Source: Geobacteraceae bacterium (GTDB taxonomy: Bacteria > Desulfobacterota > Desulfuromonadia > Geobacterales > Geobacteraceae). Taken from it: a DNA stretch of 40,508 nt. Positions 17,013-25,144 of the stretch are shown piece after piece. The notes below the pieces were generated by a model that was not told where the DNA came from, made no database searches, and saw only the letters and a program-made list of their open reading frames with translations. A program made the translations under genes and the position numbers. The stretch covers positions 1-40,508 of the forward strand of contig JARKPN010000166.1 in the NCBI GenBank assembly GCA_029975275.1, in the 5' to 3' direction. Position 1 is the stretch's first letter. Each line of letters starts with the position of its first letter.

Positions 17013-18305
17013 CTAATATTCCTTGACGATCACCCTGGCATTGCCCGTACAGTCGAGGACGCCGGGAAGCAGGTACTCCTCGATGTCGATTACGGGGTCG
17101 CCGGCGTACTGAACGATGGGATCCGGACAGAAGATCCTGGTTTCGGCCGTTCCTCCCAGGAACTTTTCCGCTTTCCAGGGGATCTTTGTCCTCTCGAAGG
17201 TGGCCGAAGCCGCGATGATCAGATCCAGGCACGGCGCATTGAACAGGATCGTGTCGGACAGGGTGCCGAACGGGGTCAACGGCTGCGTGAAGATGGCGGT
17301 CTTCACGCCGAGCTTTTCGCATTCCTCGCCGGCGACGGCCAGGTCGATATGGGGCATCCCCCCCGTCACCTTGGCCAGGATCACCCCGTCGGCCCCCAGG
17401 ACGTTCTTCACCAGGCTGGCGGCCATGAACGCGCACCGTATCCGGCTTGCAGGCTCGGTGTTCGCGCATACGCCGATCACGCCGACAAAATTCAGGTCCC
17501 TGCCGTGGCGGCGGTACAGTTCTTTGATGATGCCGTGGTTTTGAATGCTGTACGTATCGATTGCCTTTACCACGTTCCACCCGACGACCCCTCCGTCGAG
17601 GACTTCATTGGGGTGGAGAATCGTGGGCGTCAGGTTGCGGACATGGGTCCCGTAAAAACAGGGATCCGAGGTGGCGAGATAATCGAACTGCGGCGTGTAC
17701 ATCTGGTAATAGAAGGCCACCCGGGGAAGGGGAGACGCGGGATCGATTTTCGGGATGTCCAGATCGAACACTTCCACTTCGTCGACCGGGTGCTCCTCGG
17801 CGGCTCGCGCCAGGTACACGGCGGTCGCCAGCCCCGCGATCTTGACGGCATCTTCGAAGTCCCGCTCGTCGACACCGTCTGCAATCGTCGGCGCGATACT
17901 GACGTTCTTCATTTTCCCGTAGGGGCTCTTCTCGGCAATGGGCCCGCACATGTCGAGGACGCCGGTTTCCTTCCGGTTCGTACCGGGATTGGACACGATG
18001 ACCGCAATACCTCGAAGGGACCTGGTCCGGCCGCTTCCGGCGGTCTGCATCCTGCCGATGAAGCCCGGAAAGTCGGCATCCTCCGGGTCAGTCTTGCAGC
18101 GCGGCTGCACCACATCGCAGATGTTCAGTATCCGGACATTTTCTCCGGGTTTCACCAGACCGATCTCTACGGATCTGATCCTGGGGTCTTTGAGGATCAG
18201 TTCCTCCAGTTCCTTGGGATTTATGGACAGTACGCCTTCCCGGGCACGTGTCTCGGGACCCTCCCGGATATCCTTTATGTCTATGGATTCGATCTCGAGC
18301 CTCAT
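17013..18305 (-). CDS. grdI: GrdE/G/I-family substrate-specific subunit, probably betaine-type GrdI
   Basis: A 430-residue subunit of component B. The family's start MRLEI.SIDIKDI, GFIGRMQTAGSGRT (81-94) and TPTILHPNEVLDG (226-238) are present. Glycine-type GrdE is a proprotein cleaved at a cysteine near residue 242 to make a pyruvoyl group that forms a Schiff base with the amine. Here that region reads GGVVGWNVVKAID (238-250) with no cysteine. Betaine has no N-H and cannot form a Schiff base, so an uncleaved betaine-type GrdI is the best fit. GGAGGT lies 11 bases before ATG 18305; the ATG at 18341 lacks a similar site. The subtype is inferred from alignment from memory. Confidence 0.75.
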   Translation of the reverse strand: MRLEIESIDIKDIREGPETRAREGVLSINPKELEELILKDPRIRSVEIGLVKPGENVRILNICDVVQPRCKTDPEDADFPGFIGRMQTAGSGRTRSLRGIAVIVSNPGTNRKETGVLDMCGPIAEKSPYGKMKNVSIAPTIADGVDERDFEDAVKIAGLATAVYLARAAEEHPVDEVEVFDLDIPKIDPASPLPRVAFYYQMYTPQFDYLATSDPCFYGTHVRNLTPTILHPNEVLDGGVVGWNVVKAIDTYSIQNHGIIKELYRRHGRDLNFVGVIGVCANTEPASRIRCAFMAASLVKNVLGADGVILAKVTGGMPHIDLAVAGEECEKLGVKTAIFTQPLTPFGTLSDTILFNAPCLDLIIAASATFERTKIPWKAEKFLGGTAETRIFCPDPIVQYAGDPVIDIEEYLLPGVLDCTGNARVIVKEY

Positions 18306-18481
18306 CCGTCTTCTACCTCCTTTCCCGTGATTGATTGCCAATCCGGCGATTTCCGCTATTCTCGGTAAGGATACGGTTCTTCACTGCAGAAACCGGCCGG
18401 TCTGAAAATGCATGAGAAGACAGAACGTTTTTCCGCAATCCTCCGGATTCGGAACCGATTGATCCCTTCCGAGACCGGCGG

Positions 18482-19150
18482 CTAAAATACGGCCCTGTGT
18501 ATGATCCTGTTTTTCACTAAATCCACCGTATAATGGATATGTTTTCCCAGTTCCTCTTTGGCCTGGTCGAAATTGCCTTCACGAACGAGCTCCAGGACTC
18601 TCGTATGATCGCCCAGAGAATGCCGGGCCGCGTCATCGATATGAAAATAGATGTACTGATATCTCGCCAGGGTGTAGCCGATCGAGTGATAAATGCGGGA
18701 CAGCATTGAATTTCCGGTAGCTTCGACCAGGCCGACATGAAATTCATGCATGACTTTAATCTGCCGGATCAAGTCACCTTCGTCCGCACTGTTGAAGCGG
18801 GATTGCATACCTGTCGCTTCCTGAAGGGCACGTTCAGCCTTCGGCAGACTCCTGATATCGGATGCCTTCAAAAGATCCATGCAGTAGCATTCAATCATCT
18901 CCCTGGCCTGGGAGACCTCGATGAAGTCCTGTAACGACAATTCGGAAACGTACGTCCCCTTCCGGGGGACATTGAACGCCATGTTGTCTTTTTCTAAAAT
19001 GCGGAACGCTTCCCTCAAGGGTGGACGGCTGACCCCGAGGTTCATGGAGATATCCACTTCGTTGAGCTTGTGCCCGGGTTTCAGTTCGCCGATGATTATC
19101 TTTTCCCTCAGTGCTTCGAGTACTGTGGATGTCGTGTTCAGACCTTCCAT
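18482..19150 (-). CDS. GntR (FadR-type) transcriptional regulator
   Basis: A 222-residue regulator with an N-terminal winged helix (residues about 8-70: LREKIIIGELKPGHKLNE, then LGVSRPPLREAFRILEKD) and an all-helical FCD-type C-terminal domain. Candidate metal or ligand residues include the histidines in MHEFH and HTRV. It is the first gene of the grd operon in the same direction, 176 bases upstream of grdI, and I see no strong promoter in that gap. It probably represses its own promoter through the palindrome at 19177-19210 and so controls the whole operon, perhaps in response to betaine or a product. Ribosome site AAGGAG precedes the start. Confidence 0.88.
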   Translation of the reverse strand: MEGLNTTSTVLEALREKIIIGELKPGHKLNEVDISMNLGVSRPPLREAFRILEKDNMAFNVPRKGTYVSELSLQDFIEVSQAREMIECYCMDLLKASDIRSLPKAERALQEATGMQSRFNSADEGDLIRQIKVMHEFHVGLVEATGNSMLSRIYHSIGYTLARYQYIYFHIDDAARHSLGDHTRVLELVREGNFDQAKEELGKHIHYTVDLVKNRIIHRAVF

Positions 19151-19176
19151 TCACCAGCTCCTTAGTTGACTGTTTT

Positions 19177-19237
19177 TTGTATTCAAAATTGTCTACAATT
19201 TTGAATACAAATATACCCGAGAAAGAAATAGTGTCAA
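19177..19237 (-). promoter_or_regulatory. gntR-grd promoter with perfect palindromic operator
   Basis: On the minus strand TTGACA (19237-19232) and TATATT (19215-19210) are spaced by 16 bases, a strong promoter. Immediately downstream lies a perfect inverted repeat, TTGTATTCAAAATTG, a 4-base spacer, then its complement (19177-19191 and 19196-19210). Its centre is TTGT-N2-ACAA, typical of GntR/FadR operators. It overlaps the last base of the -10 box and the expected transcription start, so a bound repressor would block initiation. Confidence 0.75.
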
Positions 19238-19483
19238 GATAAAGTTAAGAGGAAAGGGGTTGCGGCAGTTTGTCACATTTGGTGTCCGTAATCCTTTAAT
19301 AAAAACTATATTTAACGATTTGCGTGCTAGGATAACGTCCAAAAAAATCCATTAGTGAATTCGGTTACGACCCACCTTGTTTAACATCACCATCCCAAAC
19401 AAGGAACATAACTCCGGCGAGACGCGACCTGTCTCTGCTCTGTTCTTTGGTACCTTGGCATTACTGTTTTTCAGGCAAAAGAA
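19238..19483. other. AT-rich intergenic stretch without a supported gene
   Basis: This stretch separates the grd operon promoter from the terminator of the secreted repeat protein. I see no credible coding frame, RNA gene or repeat in it. It is more AT-rich than most of the window. Confidence 0.5.
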
Positions 19484-19514
19484 ATCCCCTCAGGTTTAAA
19501 AAACCTGAGGGGAT
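19484..19514 (-). terminator. Rho-independent terminator of the secreted repeat protein gene
   Basis: A 14-bp perfect stem (19484-19497 with 19501-19514) with a three-base loop. Read on the minus strand it is followed by TTCTTTTGCC, giving a T-rich tail, and it lies 89 bases beyond the stop codon of the gene at 19603-20013. Confidence 0.75.
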
Positions 19515-19602
19515 GGCATCTCATTAAAATTATTTTTTCATACCTCACGTCACAGGCTGGTCGGGAGAAGAGCCTCTTTTCTTTCCGGCCGCACGGCGGA
19601 GT

Positions 19603-20013
19603 TTACGGCGTAGCCACGTACCAGACGTTGTTCACACCCTGTCCGTTGGTATCGCCCGGTTTTGTGTCCTTGAAGAAGTAATACAGGGGCAATCCCTTGT
19701 AGGTCGTCTGTTTTGTGCCGTCTTCCCTGGTTATGGCACCGAAGTCTTTGGCCTTCAGATTTCCGGTGACCTTTATCCCCTCATCGAGGAAGAGAGGCCA
19801 TCTATCGACGCAAGGGCCGGAACAGGCGCTCTTGCCGGCGGTGTCCTTCTTGAAGGTGTAGAGGGTCATTCCCTTGTGGTCCACAAGATAGCTTCCAATC
19901 CCTTCCTTTGTGTTCGTTCCGACTTCAGCCGCTACGGCAATCGCGGTCAGAAGAACCGACCCGCCGACGAGCGTGATGAAGCCGGATAACGATTTCTTTA
20001 CTATATTCTTCAT
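19603..20013 (-). CDS. Secreted-repeat (PF03640-type) protein
   Basis: A 136-residue exported protein with a signal peptide (residues 1 to about 29, ending in AIAVAAEV) and two copies of the 'secreted repeat of unknown function': YLVDHKGMTLYTFKKDT with CSGPC and WPLF, and a second copy around TTYKGLPLYYFFKDTKPGD. The function of this family is not established. The two cysteines in CSGPC could form a disulfide outside the cytoplasm. The gene stands alone with its own -10 box and terminator. Confidence 0.85.
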   Translation of the reverse strand: MKNIVKKSLSGFITLVGGSVLLTAIAVAAEVGTNTKEGIGSYLVDHKGMTLYTFKKDTAGKSACSGPCVDRWPLFLDEGIKVTGNLKAKDFGAITREDGTKQTTYKGLPLYYFFKDTKPGDTNGQGVNNVWYVATP

Positions 20014-20046
20014 CGCGTTACCTCCATCGTTATGGATTTGGTTTAT

Positions 20047-20052
20047 ATTATA
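20047..20052 (-). promoter_or_regulatory. -10 box of the secreted repeat protein gene
   Basis: A consensus TATAAT on the minus strand lies 33 bases before the start codon. No good -35 is visible at the right distance, so an activator or a weak -35 (ACTTCT) would be needed. The rest of the gap up to 20192 shows no gene. Confidence 0.45.
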
Positions 20053-20192
20053 CCCCGAAAATCCATTAGAGAAGTGCCGTTTATGATATTAATTTGCAAA
20101 GTCGCTGGGCGTACGGCAGGCAGGCGCAACAGGGCGGAGGGCACGGCGGTCTATCCGGCACTCAGCCCTTGCAGGCGGGGTGAAAAGGTTGG

Positions 20193-20387
20193 TCAGTCGT
20201 TGACGATGCGGTTCAGCTCTTCCAGGAGCTTCTCGATATCCACCTTGTGAACCCCTGCGCCGTGCTCCAGGGCCTCCAGGTCGGCAATCTGGCACTCAAG
20301 GCAGTCCAGACCGAAGCGTTGCAGCACCGGGACCACTTCCGGGTGGAGCCGGCAGATCTCACCTATCTTCATGTCCTTTGTTATCAT
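20193..20387 (-). CDS. DUF1858 small redox-disulfide protein
   Basis: A 64-residue protein matching the DUF1858 domain, found alone or fused to redox enzymes such as hybrid cluster proteins. It begins MITKDMKIGEICRLHPE and carries a CLEC motif (CxxC) that could act as a redox disulfide or metal site. The ribosome site GGAGG precedes the ATG. It is followed in the upstream direction by aspC at a 52-base gap and may be cotranscribed with it. No specific partner is evident. Confidence 0.8.
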   Translation of the reverse strand: MITKDMKIGEICRLHPEVVPVLQRFGLDCLECQIADLEALEHGAGVHKVDIEKLLEELNRIVND

Positions 20388-20439
20388 GTATCTATCCTCC
20401 GCGGAATCCGTCGAGATGTCAAAACTTTCCGGGCAGACA

Positions 20440-21633
20440 CTACTTCAGGTTTGCCACCGCCTCCTCGATGCGATCTATCCCCTTCCTGATGTTTTCAAGG
20501 CTGGTTGCGTAGGAGAGGCGTATGTATTTGTCGGTGCCGAAGGCGATACCCGGCACCACGGCCACCCTGGCATGCTCCAGGAAGTAGGCCGCCAGCTCGG
20601 TGGAGTTGCTGATGGTCCTGCCGTCAAAGCTCCTGCCGTATACCCCGGAGACATTCGGGAAGGCGTAGAAGGCCCCGGTCGACCTGAAGCAGCTGAAACC
20701 CGGAACCGCGGCCAGCCGATCCACGATGTAGCTGCGGCGTTTGGCGAATTCGGCGGTCATCATGGCAACCGCGTCCTGGGGTCCGTTCAGCGCCTCCACG
20801 GCGGCCTTCTGGGCTATGGAGGAGGGGTTGGACGTGGACTGGGACTGCATCTTGGTCATGGCTGCGATGATCTCCCTGGGACCGGCCGCGTAACCGATGC
20901 GCCACCCGGTCATGGCGTAGGTCTTGGACACCCCGTTGACCACGATGGTGCGCGGCGCGAGCTCGGGTACCGCGGAGGCGATGTTGAAGAACTCCAGTCC
21001 GTCATAGATGAGCCGTTCGTAGATGTCGTCCGAGATTATGACAAAGTCGTGCCCAAGGCAGACCCGGCCCAGCTCGCGCAGTTCTTCCCTACCGTAGGAG
21101 GACCCGGTCGGGTTGCAGGGTGAATTGAGCACCAGCGCCCTGGTCCTGGGGGTGACGGCCTTTTCCAGTTGCTCCGGGGTGATCTTGAACGAGGTGCTCT
21201 CGTCGGTTTCGATGAATACCGGCTTTCCCCCCGCCAGCAGGACCTGGTCGGGATAGGAGACCCAGTAGGGGGCCGGGATGATGACCTCGTCACCCTCCTG
21301 GATCAGCGCCTGGGATATGTTGTAGAGGGAGTGCTTGGCGCCGCAGGCGACCGAGATCTGCTCCCTGGTGAATTCGAGCCCGTTGTCCCGTTGCAGCTTG
21401 GCGATCACGGCGTCCTTCAGCTCGTCGGTTCCCCCTACCGGGGTGTAGCGGGTGAAGCCCGAGTCTATGGCCCGTTTGGCGGCGTCCTTGATGTTCTGCG
21501 GGGTGTCGAAATCGGGTTCGCCGGCGCCGAAGCCGATGACGTCTACTCCCTGGGCCTTGAGGGCCTTGGCCTTGGCGTCGATGACAAGGGTTGGTGACGG
21601 CTGGATCTTCTGTACGCGTTCTGCCAGTTTCAT
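20440..21633 (-). CDS. PLP-dependent aspartate aminotransferase (class I, AspB type)
   Basis: A 397-residue aminotransferase that exchanges amino groups between aspartate and 2-oxoglutarate, or related pairs. Key residues are visible: the NSPCNPTG loop (170-177), Asp202 of SDDIYE, the PLP lysine Lys237 in VSKTYAMTGWRIGY, and a C-terminal arginine in IRLSYATS that binds the substrate carboxylate. Length and motifs place it in the subgroup Ib bacterial enzymes. The next gene upstream, coaD, ends 56 bases before it. Confidence 0.93.
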   Translation of the reverse strand: MKLAERVQKIQPSPTLVIDAKAKALKAQGVDVIGFGAGEPDFDTPQNIKDAAKRAIDSGFTRYTPVGGTDELKDAVIAKLQRDNGLEFTREQISVACGAKHSLYNISQALIQEGDEVIIPAPYWVSYPDQVLLAGGKPVFIETDESTSFKITPEQLEKAVTPRTRALVLNSPCNPTGSSYGREELRELGRVCLGHDFVIISDDIYERLIYDGLEFFNIASAVPELAPRTIVVNGVSKTYAMTGWRIGYAAGPREIIAAMTKMQSQSTSNPSSIAQKAAVEALNGPQDAVAMMTAEFAKRRSYIVDRLAAVPGFSCFRSTGAFYAFPNVSGVYGRSFDGRTISNSTELAAYFLEHARVAVVPGIAFGTDKYIRLSYATSLENIRKGIDRIEEAVANLK

Positions 21634-21688
21634 GTCGTTCTCCGAGTATGGATATGGCGTATGCGGCCTGCACCGGGACGCCCGTTGA

Positions 21689-22174
21689 TTATTTTTTGAA
21701 TTTGTCGTCGAGCGCCTTCTTGACGAGGGGGGGGACCAGGCCGTCGATGGGGCCCTGCAGGGAGTACACCTCTTTCACTATGGATGAGGAAAGGAAGCTG
21801 TAGAAAACCGAGGTCATGAGAAAAACCGTCTCGACTTCCCTTGAAATACCCCGGTTGATCTGAGCCATCTGCAGTTCGTACTCGAAGTCCGAAATCGCCC
21901 GAAGACCCCGCACGATTGCCTGTGCCCTGCAGGAACGGGCGTAGTCTACCAGAAGGCCGTCAAAGGTGTCAACTCTTGCCCGGTCGCTGTCCTTGATTAC
22001 CGACTTGATGAGCTCCACCCGCTCATCCACGCTGAACAGGGGACTCTTGCGCTCGTTGCGGGCCACGGCTATGATGACCTCGTCGAAAATTTTCAGTGCG
22101 CGGTTGATGATGTCCAGGTGGCCGAAGGTGATGGGATCGAACGAGCCGGGATACACGGCGATTTTTTTCGTCAT
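21689..22174 (-). CDS. coaD: Phosphopantetheine adenylyltransferase
   Basis: A 161-residue hexameric enzyme that makes dephospho-CoA from 4'-phosphopantetheine and ATP, the fourth step of CoA synthesis. It has the nucleotidyltransferase signature YPGSFDPITFGHLD (8-21), the VRGLRAISDFEYE block and the SSSIVKEV motif near the C-terminus. Its start overlaps the rsmD stop by four bases (ATGA), so the two are translationally coupled; rsmD-coaD pairing is common in bacteria. Confidence 0.97.
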   Translation of the reverse strand: MTKKIAVYPGSFDPITFGHLDIINRALKIFDEVIIAVARNERKSPLFSVDERVELIKSVIKDSDRARVDTFDGLLVDYARSCRAQAIVRGLRAISDFEYELQMAQINRGISREVETVFLMTSVFYSFLSSSIVKEVYSLQGPIDGLVPPLVKKALDDKFKK

Positions 22175-22746
22175 GACGCGCCTTTCTTGGTTTTGATGAA
22201 GAAGGCCAGGGCGGTGTCGCCGTAGACCCTGCTGTCGCAGAGGCGGAGCGTTCCGTATGCCGAGCCCGGTTCCTCCTTTGAGGAGTATTCCGCAACGACC
22301 ACTGCGTCGTCGTCGATGATCGGTGATTCACCCAGCCTGGACAGGCATATCTCCAGCAGCCCTTTCCTGTAGGGCGGGTCGATGAAGACCAGCCCGAACC
22401 TCTCGGTGCGGGCTTCAAGCCACGACAACGCGGCCCGGAAGTCCCTGGCGATAACCCTGCCTCTCTCCCGGAAGCCGGTCAATTCCAGGTTCTTCGCGAT
22501 GATGGAACCGGACTCCCGCCCGCTGTCGATAAAGACCGCGCTGCCGGCACCGCGACTCAACGCCTCGATACCGAGGTTGCCGGTGCCGGCGAATATGTCC
22601 AGCACCGAGCAGCCGTCCAGGGAACCCGGCATCCCGGTCAGGATGCTGAACAGCGATTCCTTTACCTTGTCGGAGGTGGGTCTGATCCCCATCCCCCGGG
22701 GGGTCAGCAGCTTGCGTCCCCCGGCGCTGCCCCCTACGATCCGCAT
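22171..22746 (-). CDS. rsmD: 16S rRNA (guanine-966-N2) methyltransferase
   Basis: A 191-residue SAM-dependent RNA methyltransferase. The N-terminus MRIVGGSAGGRKL, the IRPTSDKVKESLFSIL block, the SAM motif VLDIFAGTGNLGIEALSRG and the catalytic DPPY in VFIDPPYRKGL are all typical of RsmD, which methylates G966 of 16S rRNA. It overlaps the aldolase-like gene by 13 bases at its start and coaD by four at its end, so the three genes are probably one transcript. Confidence 0.95.
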   Translation of the reverse strand: MRIVGGSAGGRKLLTPRGMGIRPTSDKVKESLFSILTGMPGSLDGCSVLDIFAGTGNLGIEALSRGAGSAVFIDSGRESGSIIAKNLELTGFRERGRVIARDFRAALSWLEARTERFGLVFIDPPYRKGLLEICLSRLGESPIIDDDAVVVAEYSSKEEPGSAYGTLRLCDSRVYGDTALAFFIKTKKGAS

Positions 22747-23828
22747 CCCGTCCTTCCCAGGGCTTCAGCCAGCTTGGTCGCACTCCCTCTGGCGTGGAAG
22801 GCGATCAGGAATTCCCGCGCCTCCCGGTATGCCATCTCGTGGATCTGGCGGCGGTTCTCCTGTGGGATGGCGTCGATGTCGGACTTGAATACCCTGGTCG
22901 CGTACTTGATGTCACGGTTGTTCTCTCTTGCCCAGCAGCGCATGGCGTCCATGAGGTCCAGGGGAAGTCCCGCGTGGGCTACGTTCTGCCAGAGGGTCCC
23001 GATGTTCCCCTTGCGGATGCCGTAGTGGGCAAGTTTTCCGACCAGGTGGAGCGGAGTGCCGGTGATCCCGTGCTGCACGAGGCCTGCCAGCCCGAACGAG
23101 GCGGCCGTCTCGCTGATCCGCCTGGTGCGCTCCAGGTCGATGTGCACCACTTCCCCTTCCAGGTAGTTGCCCCGTTTCGAACCGTTATTGATGGCGAGCA
23201 GTTGGGGAGAGATCCCCCGCGCATTTACACCGGAGAGAAACGACTCTGTCTCGCCGATGGTTGTGAGAGAGGAGCGGCCGGGTGAAGCGGGCCGTTCGCC
23301 CAGCTCGAGCTCCAGGCCAAAGCCCCGGGCTATGATCGGCCGGGCGAGACGGGCTACGATGTCGATGTTGACGGGGAGGGGGTTGAATGATGCGTCCAGG
23401 GCAAAGGAGGTGTAGCCCGCCTCAATCTGCGCCTCGATGAGGAGTCGGGCCCGCTCGAATTCCTCTTTTGAGGCGTCCTTGACGGTTATGTGGTCCGCAT
23501 GGATGAAAAAGGGCGAGGTAAACTTGCATTCATGCGCGTACTCCACGACGGTCCCGACGAAGGAGTCCGGGGTCTGTCCGGTATAGCCGCCGTCGAGGCC
23601 TCCTTCCGTCATGGTGAGCTCGAAGGCGACCACTGCGTCCAGCTCCTGGGCGGCCTTCATGATGCCGGGTAGTGCGTGTCCGATCCTGGCGTTGCACGCC
23701 ATCACGATCAGGTTTTCGTCCTTCAGAGCGGTGAACACGTCCCGGCCGCTCAGGAGGCATACGCTATCTGCCGTGCCCAGTTTGCTCCTGACCTGATCCG
23801 GAACCAGCTCCAGCAGCTTTTTACTCAT
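22734..23828 (-). CDS. Class II fructose-bisphosphate aldolase-like protein
   Basis: A 364-residue protein of the zinc-dependent class II aldolase family (Fba/GatY/KbaY). Visible features are an ACNARIGHALPGIMKA segment at the N-terminus, the zinc-site region FFIHADHITV, LELELGE, and LVQHGITGTP, corresponding to the LHGGSG-type phosphate/zinc loop of the family. Divergence from standard Fba in several blocks leaves the sugar substrate uncertain; similar proteins are often annotated only as class II aldolases. It heads the rsmD-coaD transcript. Confidence 0.8.
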   Translation of the reverse strand: MSKKLLELVPDQVRSKLGTADSVCLLSGRDVFTALKDENLIVMACNARIGHALPGIMKAAQELDAVVAFELTMTEGGLDGGYTGQTPDSFVGTVVEYAHECKFTSPFFIHADHITVKDASKEEFERARLLIEAQIEAGYTSFALDASFNPLPVNIDIVARLARPIIARGFGLELELGERPASPGRSSLTTIGETESFLSGVNARGISPQLLAINNGSKRGNYLEGEVVHIDLERTRRISETAASFGLAGLVQHGITGTPLHLVGKLAHYGIRKGNIGTLWQNVAHAGLPLDLMDAMRCWARENNRDIKYATRVFKSDIDAIPQENRRQIHEMAYREAREFLIAFHARGSATKLAEALGRTGCGS

Positions 23829-23919
23829 GGTAAATTCCGTTCGTGGAATTGAAAATTATTGAAATATATTCAGAAAAACTAGCATGATAAGGTTTTGTGA
23901 GTCAAGGGTAACTTTGTGG

Positions 23920-23948
23920 TTGACACAGTCTGAACACGGGGCTTTAAT
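23920..23948 (+). promoter_or_regulatory. Promoter of the dGTPase-like gene
   Basis: TTGACA (23920-23925) and TTTAAT (23943-23948) are separated by 17 bases, 26 bases before the start codon. The shared upstream region also serves the divergent aldolase gene. Confidence 0.65.
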
Positions 23949-23974
23949 AAAAATCTCATGGGGAGGACTACCTG

Positions 23975-25123
23975 ATGGAGATGGCAGTTTCATATGAAAG
24001 ACCCGACCTTGCAGGGTTCGCTGCGAAGAGCTCCGAATCCCTCGGGCGGCGCTATCACGAGGAGTTCCGGGACGACCGGCCGGCGTTCGAGCGGGACCGG
24101 GACCGCATCATACACTGTGCGGCGTTCCGGAGGCTCGAGTACAAGACCCAGGTCTTCGTCAATCACGAGGGGGACTATTACCGCACCCGGCTGACCCATT
24201 CACTGGAGGTGGCCCAGATAGGGAAGGCAATCGCCCGGCGGCTCCGGCTCAACGAGGAGCTGACCGAGGCCCTTGCCCTTGCCCACGACCTGGGCCACAC
24301 CCCGTTCGGCCACACCGGCGAGGATGTGCTCAACCGGCTGATGAAAGGCTACGGTGGGTTCGAGCACAACCTGCAGTCGCTCCGGGTGGTGGACGAACTG
24401 GAGGAACGCTATCCCGGATTCAACGGCCTCAACCTCTCATGGGAGACCAGGGAGGGGATCATCAAGCACAAGTCCCCCCACGACTCCCCACCCGAGATAG
24501 TGGCTGAGCTGATGCCCGGCACGGTCCCGACGGTGGAGGCACAGATCATCAACTTCGCCGACGAGATAGCCTACAACAACCACGACATCGACGACGGCCT
24601 CAAGTCCGGACTCATCACCCTGGGCCAGCTGGAGACCATGGAGCTGTGGAGCGAGGTCCACGAGCGCATATACGAGAGGTATCCCGGCATCGATCCGGAA
24701 CGGGGCAAGCACCAGACCATCAGCGCCCTCATAGGGTACCTGATCCGCGACCTGAGCGTCACTACCCTGGAGAACATCGGGCGCTACGGCATCGCGACCA
24801 TGGAAGACCTGCGCAGGGTCAACCGCCAGGTGGTGGCCTTCAGCCAGCAGACCGCCGAGAAGAATCGGGATCTGAAGCGGTTCCTCATGCGCAACCTGTA
24901 TCGCCATCACAAGGTGGAACGGATGCGGGTCAAGGCGGAGCGGTACCTGACCCAGCTGTTCGAGGCATACCTGAAGCACCCGACCCTGCTTCCGCGCAAG
25001 CATCTCAGGAAGATGGAGAGCGCCGGCCGGGAGCGGGTGATCTGCGACTACATCGCCGGCATGACGGACCGGTTCGCACTGGACGAGTTCAAGAGGCTGT
25101 TCGAACCGTACGAGCGGGTCTGA
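23975..25123 (+). CDS. dGTP triphosphohydrolase-like HD-domain protein
   Basis: A 382-residue HD-superfamily enzyme of the deoxyguanosinetriphosphate triphosphohydrolase-like type, which cleaves dNTPs to nucleosides and tripolyphosphate. The metal site is visible as His in RTRLTHSLEVAQIG, the HD pair in ALAHDLGHTPFGHTGE and a later Asp in NFADEIAYNNHDIDDG. It begins with the usual RRLEYKTQVF region. ATG at 23975 has GGGGAGG eight bases upstream; ATG at 23981 is possible. Nucleotide preference is not deducible. corA follows after 21 bases. Confidence 0.9.
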   Translation: MEMAVSYERPDLAGFAAKSSESLGRRYHEEFRDDRPAFERDRDRIIHCAAFRRLEYKTQVFVNHEGDYYRTRLTHSLEVAQIGKAIARRLRLNEELTEALALAHDLGHTPFGHTGEDVLNRLMKGYGGFEHNLQSLRVVDELEERYPGFNGLNLSWETREGIIKHKSPHDSPPEIVAELMPGTVPTVEAQIINFADEIAYNNHDIDDGLKSGLITLGQLETMELWSEVHERIYERYPGIDPERGKHQTISALIGYLIRDLSVTTLENIGRYGIATMEDLRRVNRQVVAFSQQTAEKNRDLKRFLMRNLYRHHKVERMRVKAERYLTQLFEAYLKHPTLLPRKHLRKMESAGRERVICDYIAGMTDRFALDEFKRLFEPYERV

Positions 25124-25144
25124 CCGGCCCGGGAGGTCACGCCC

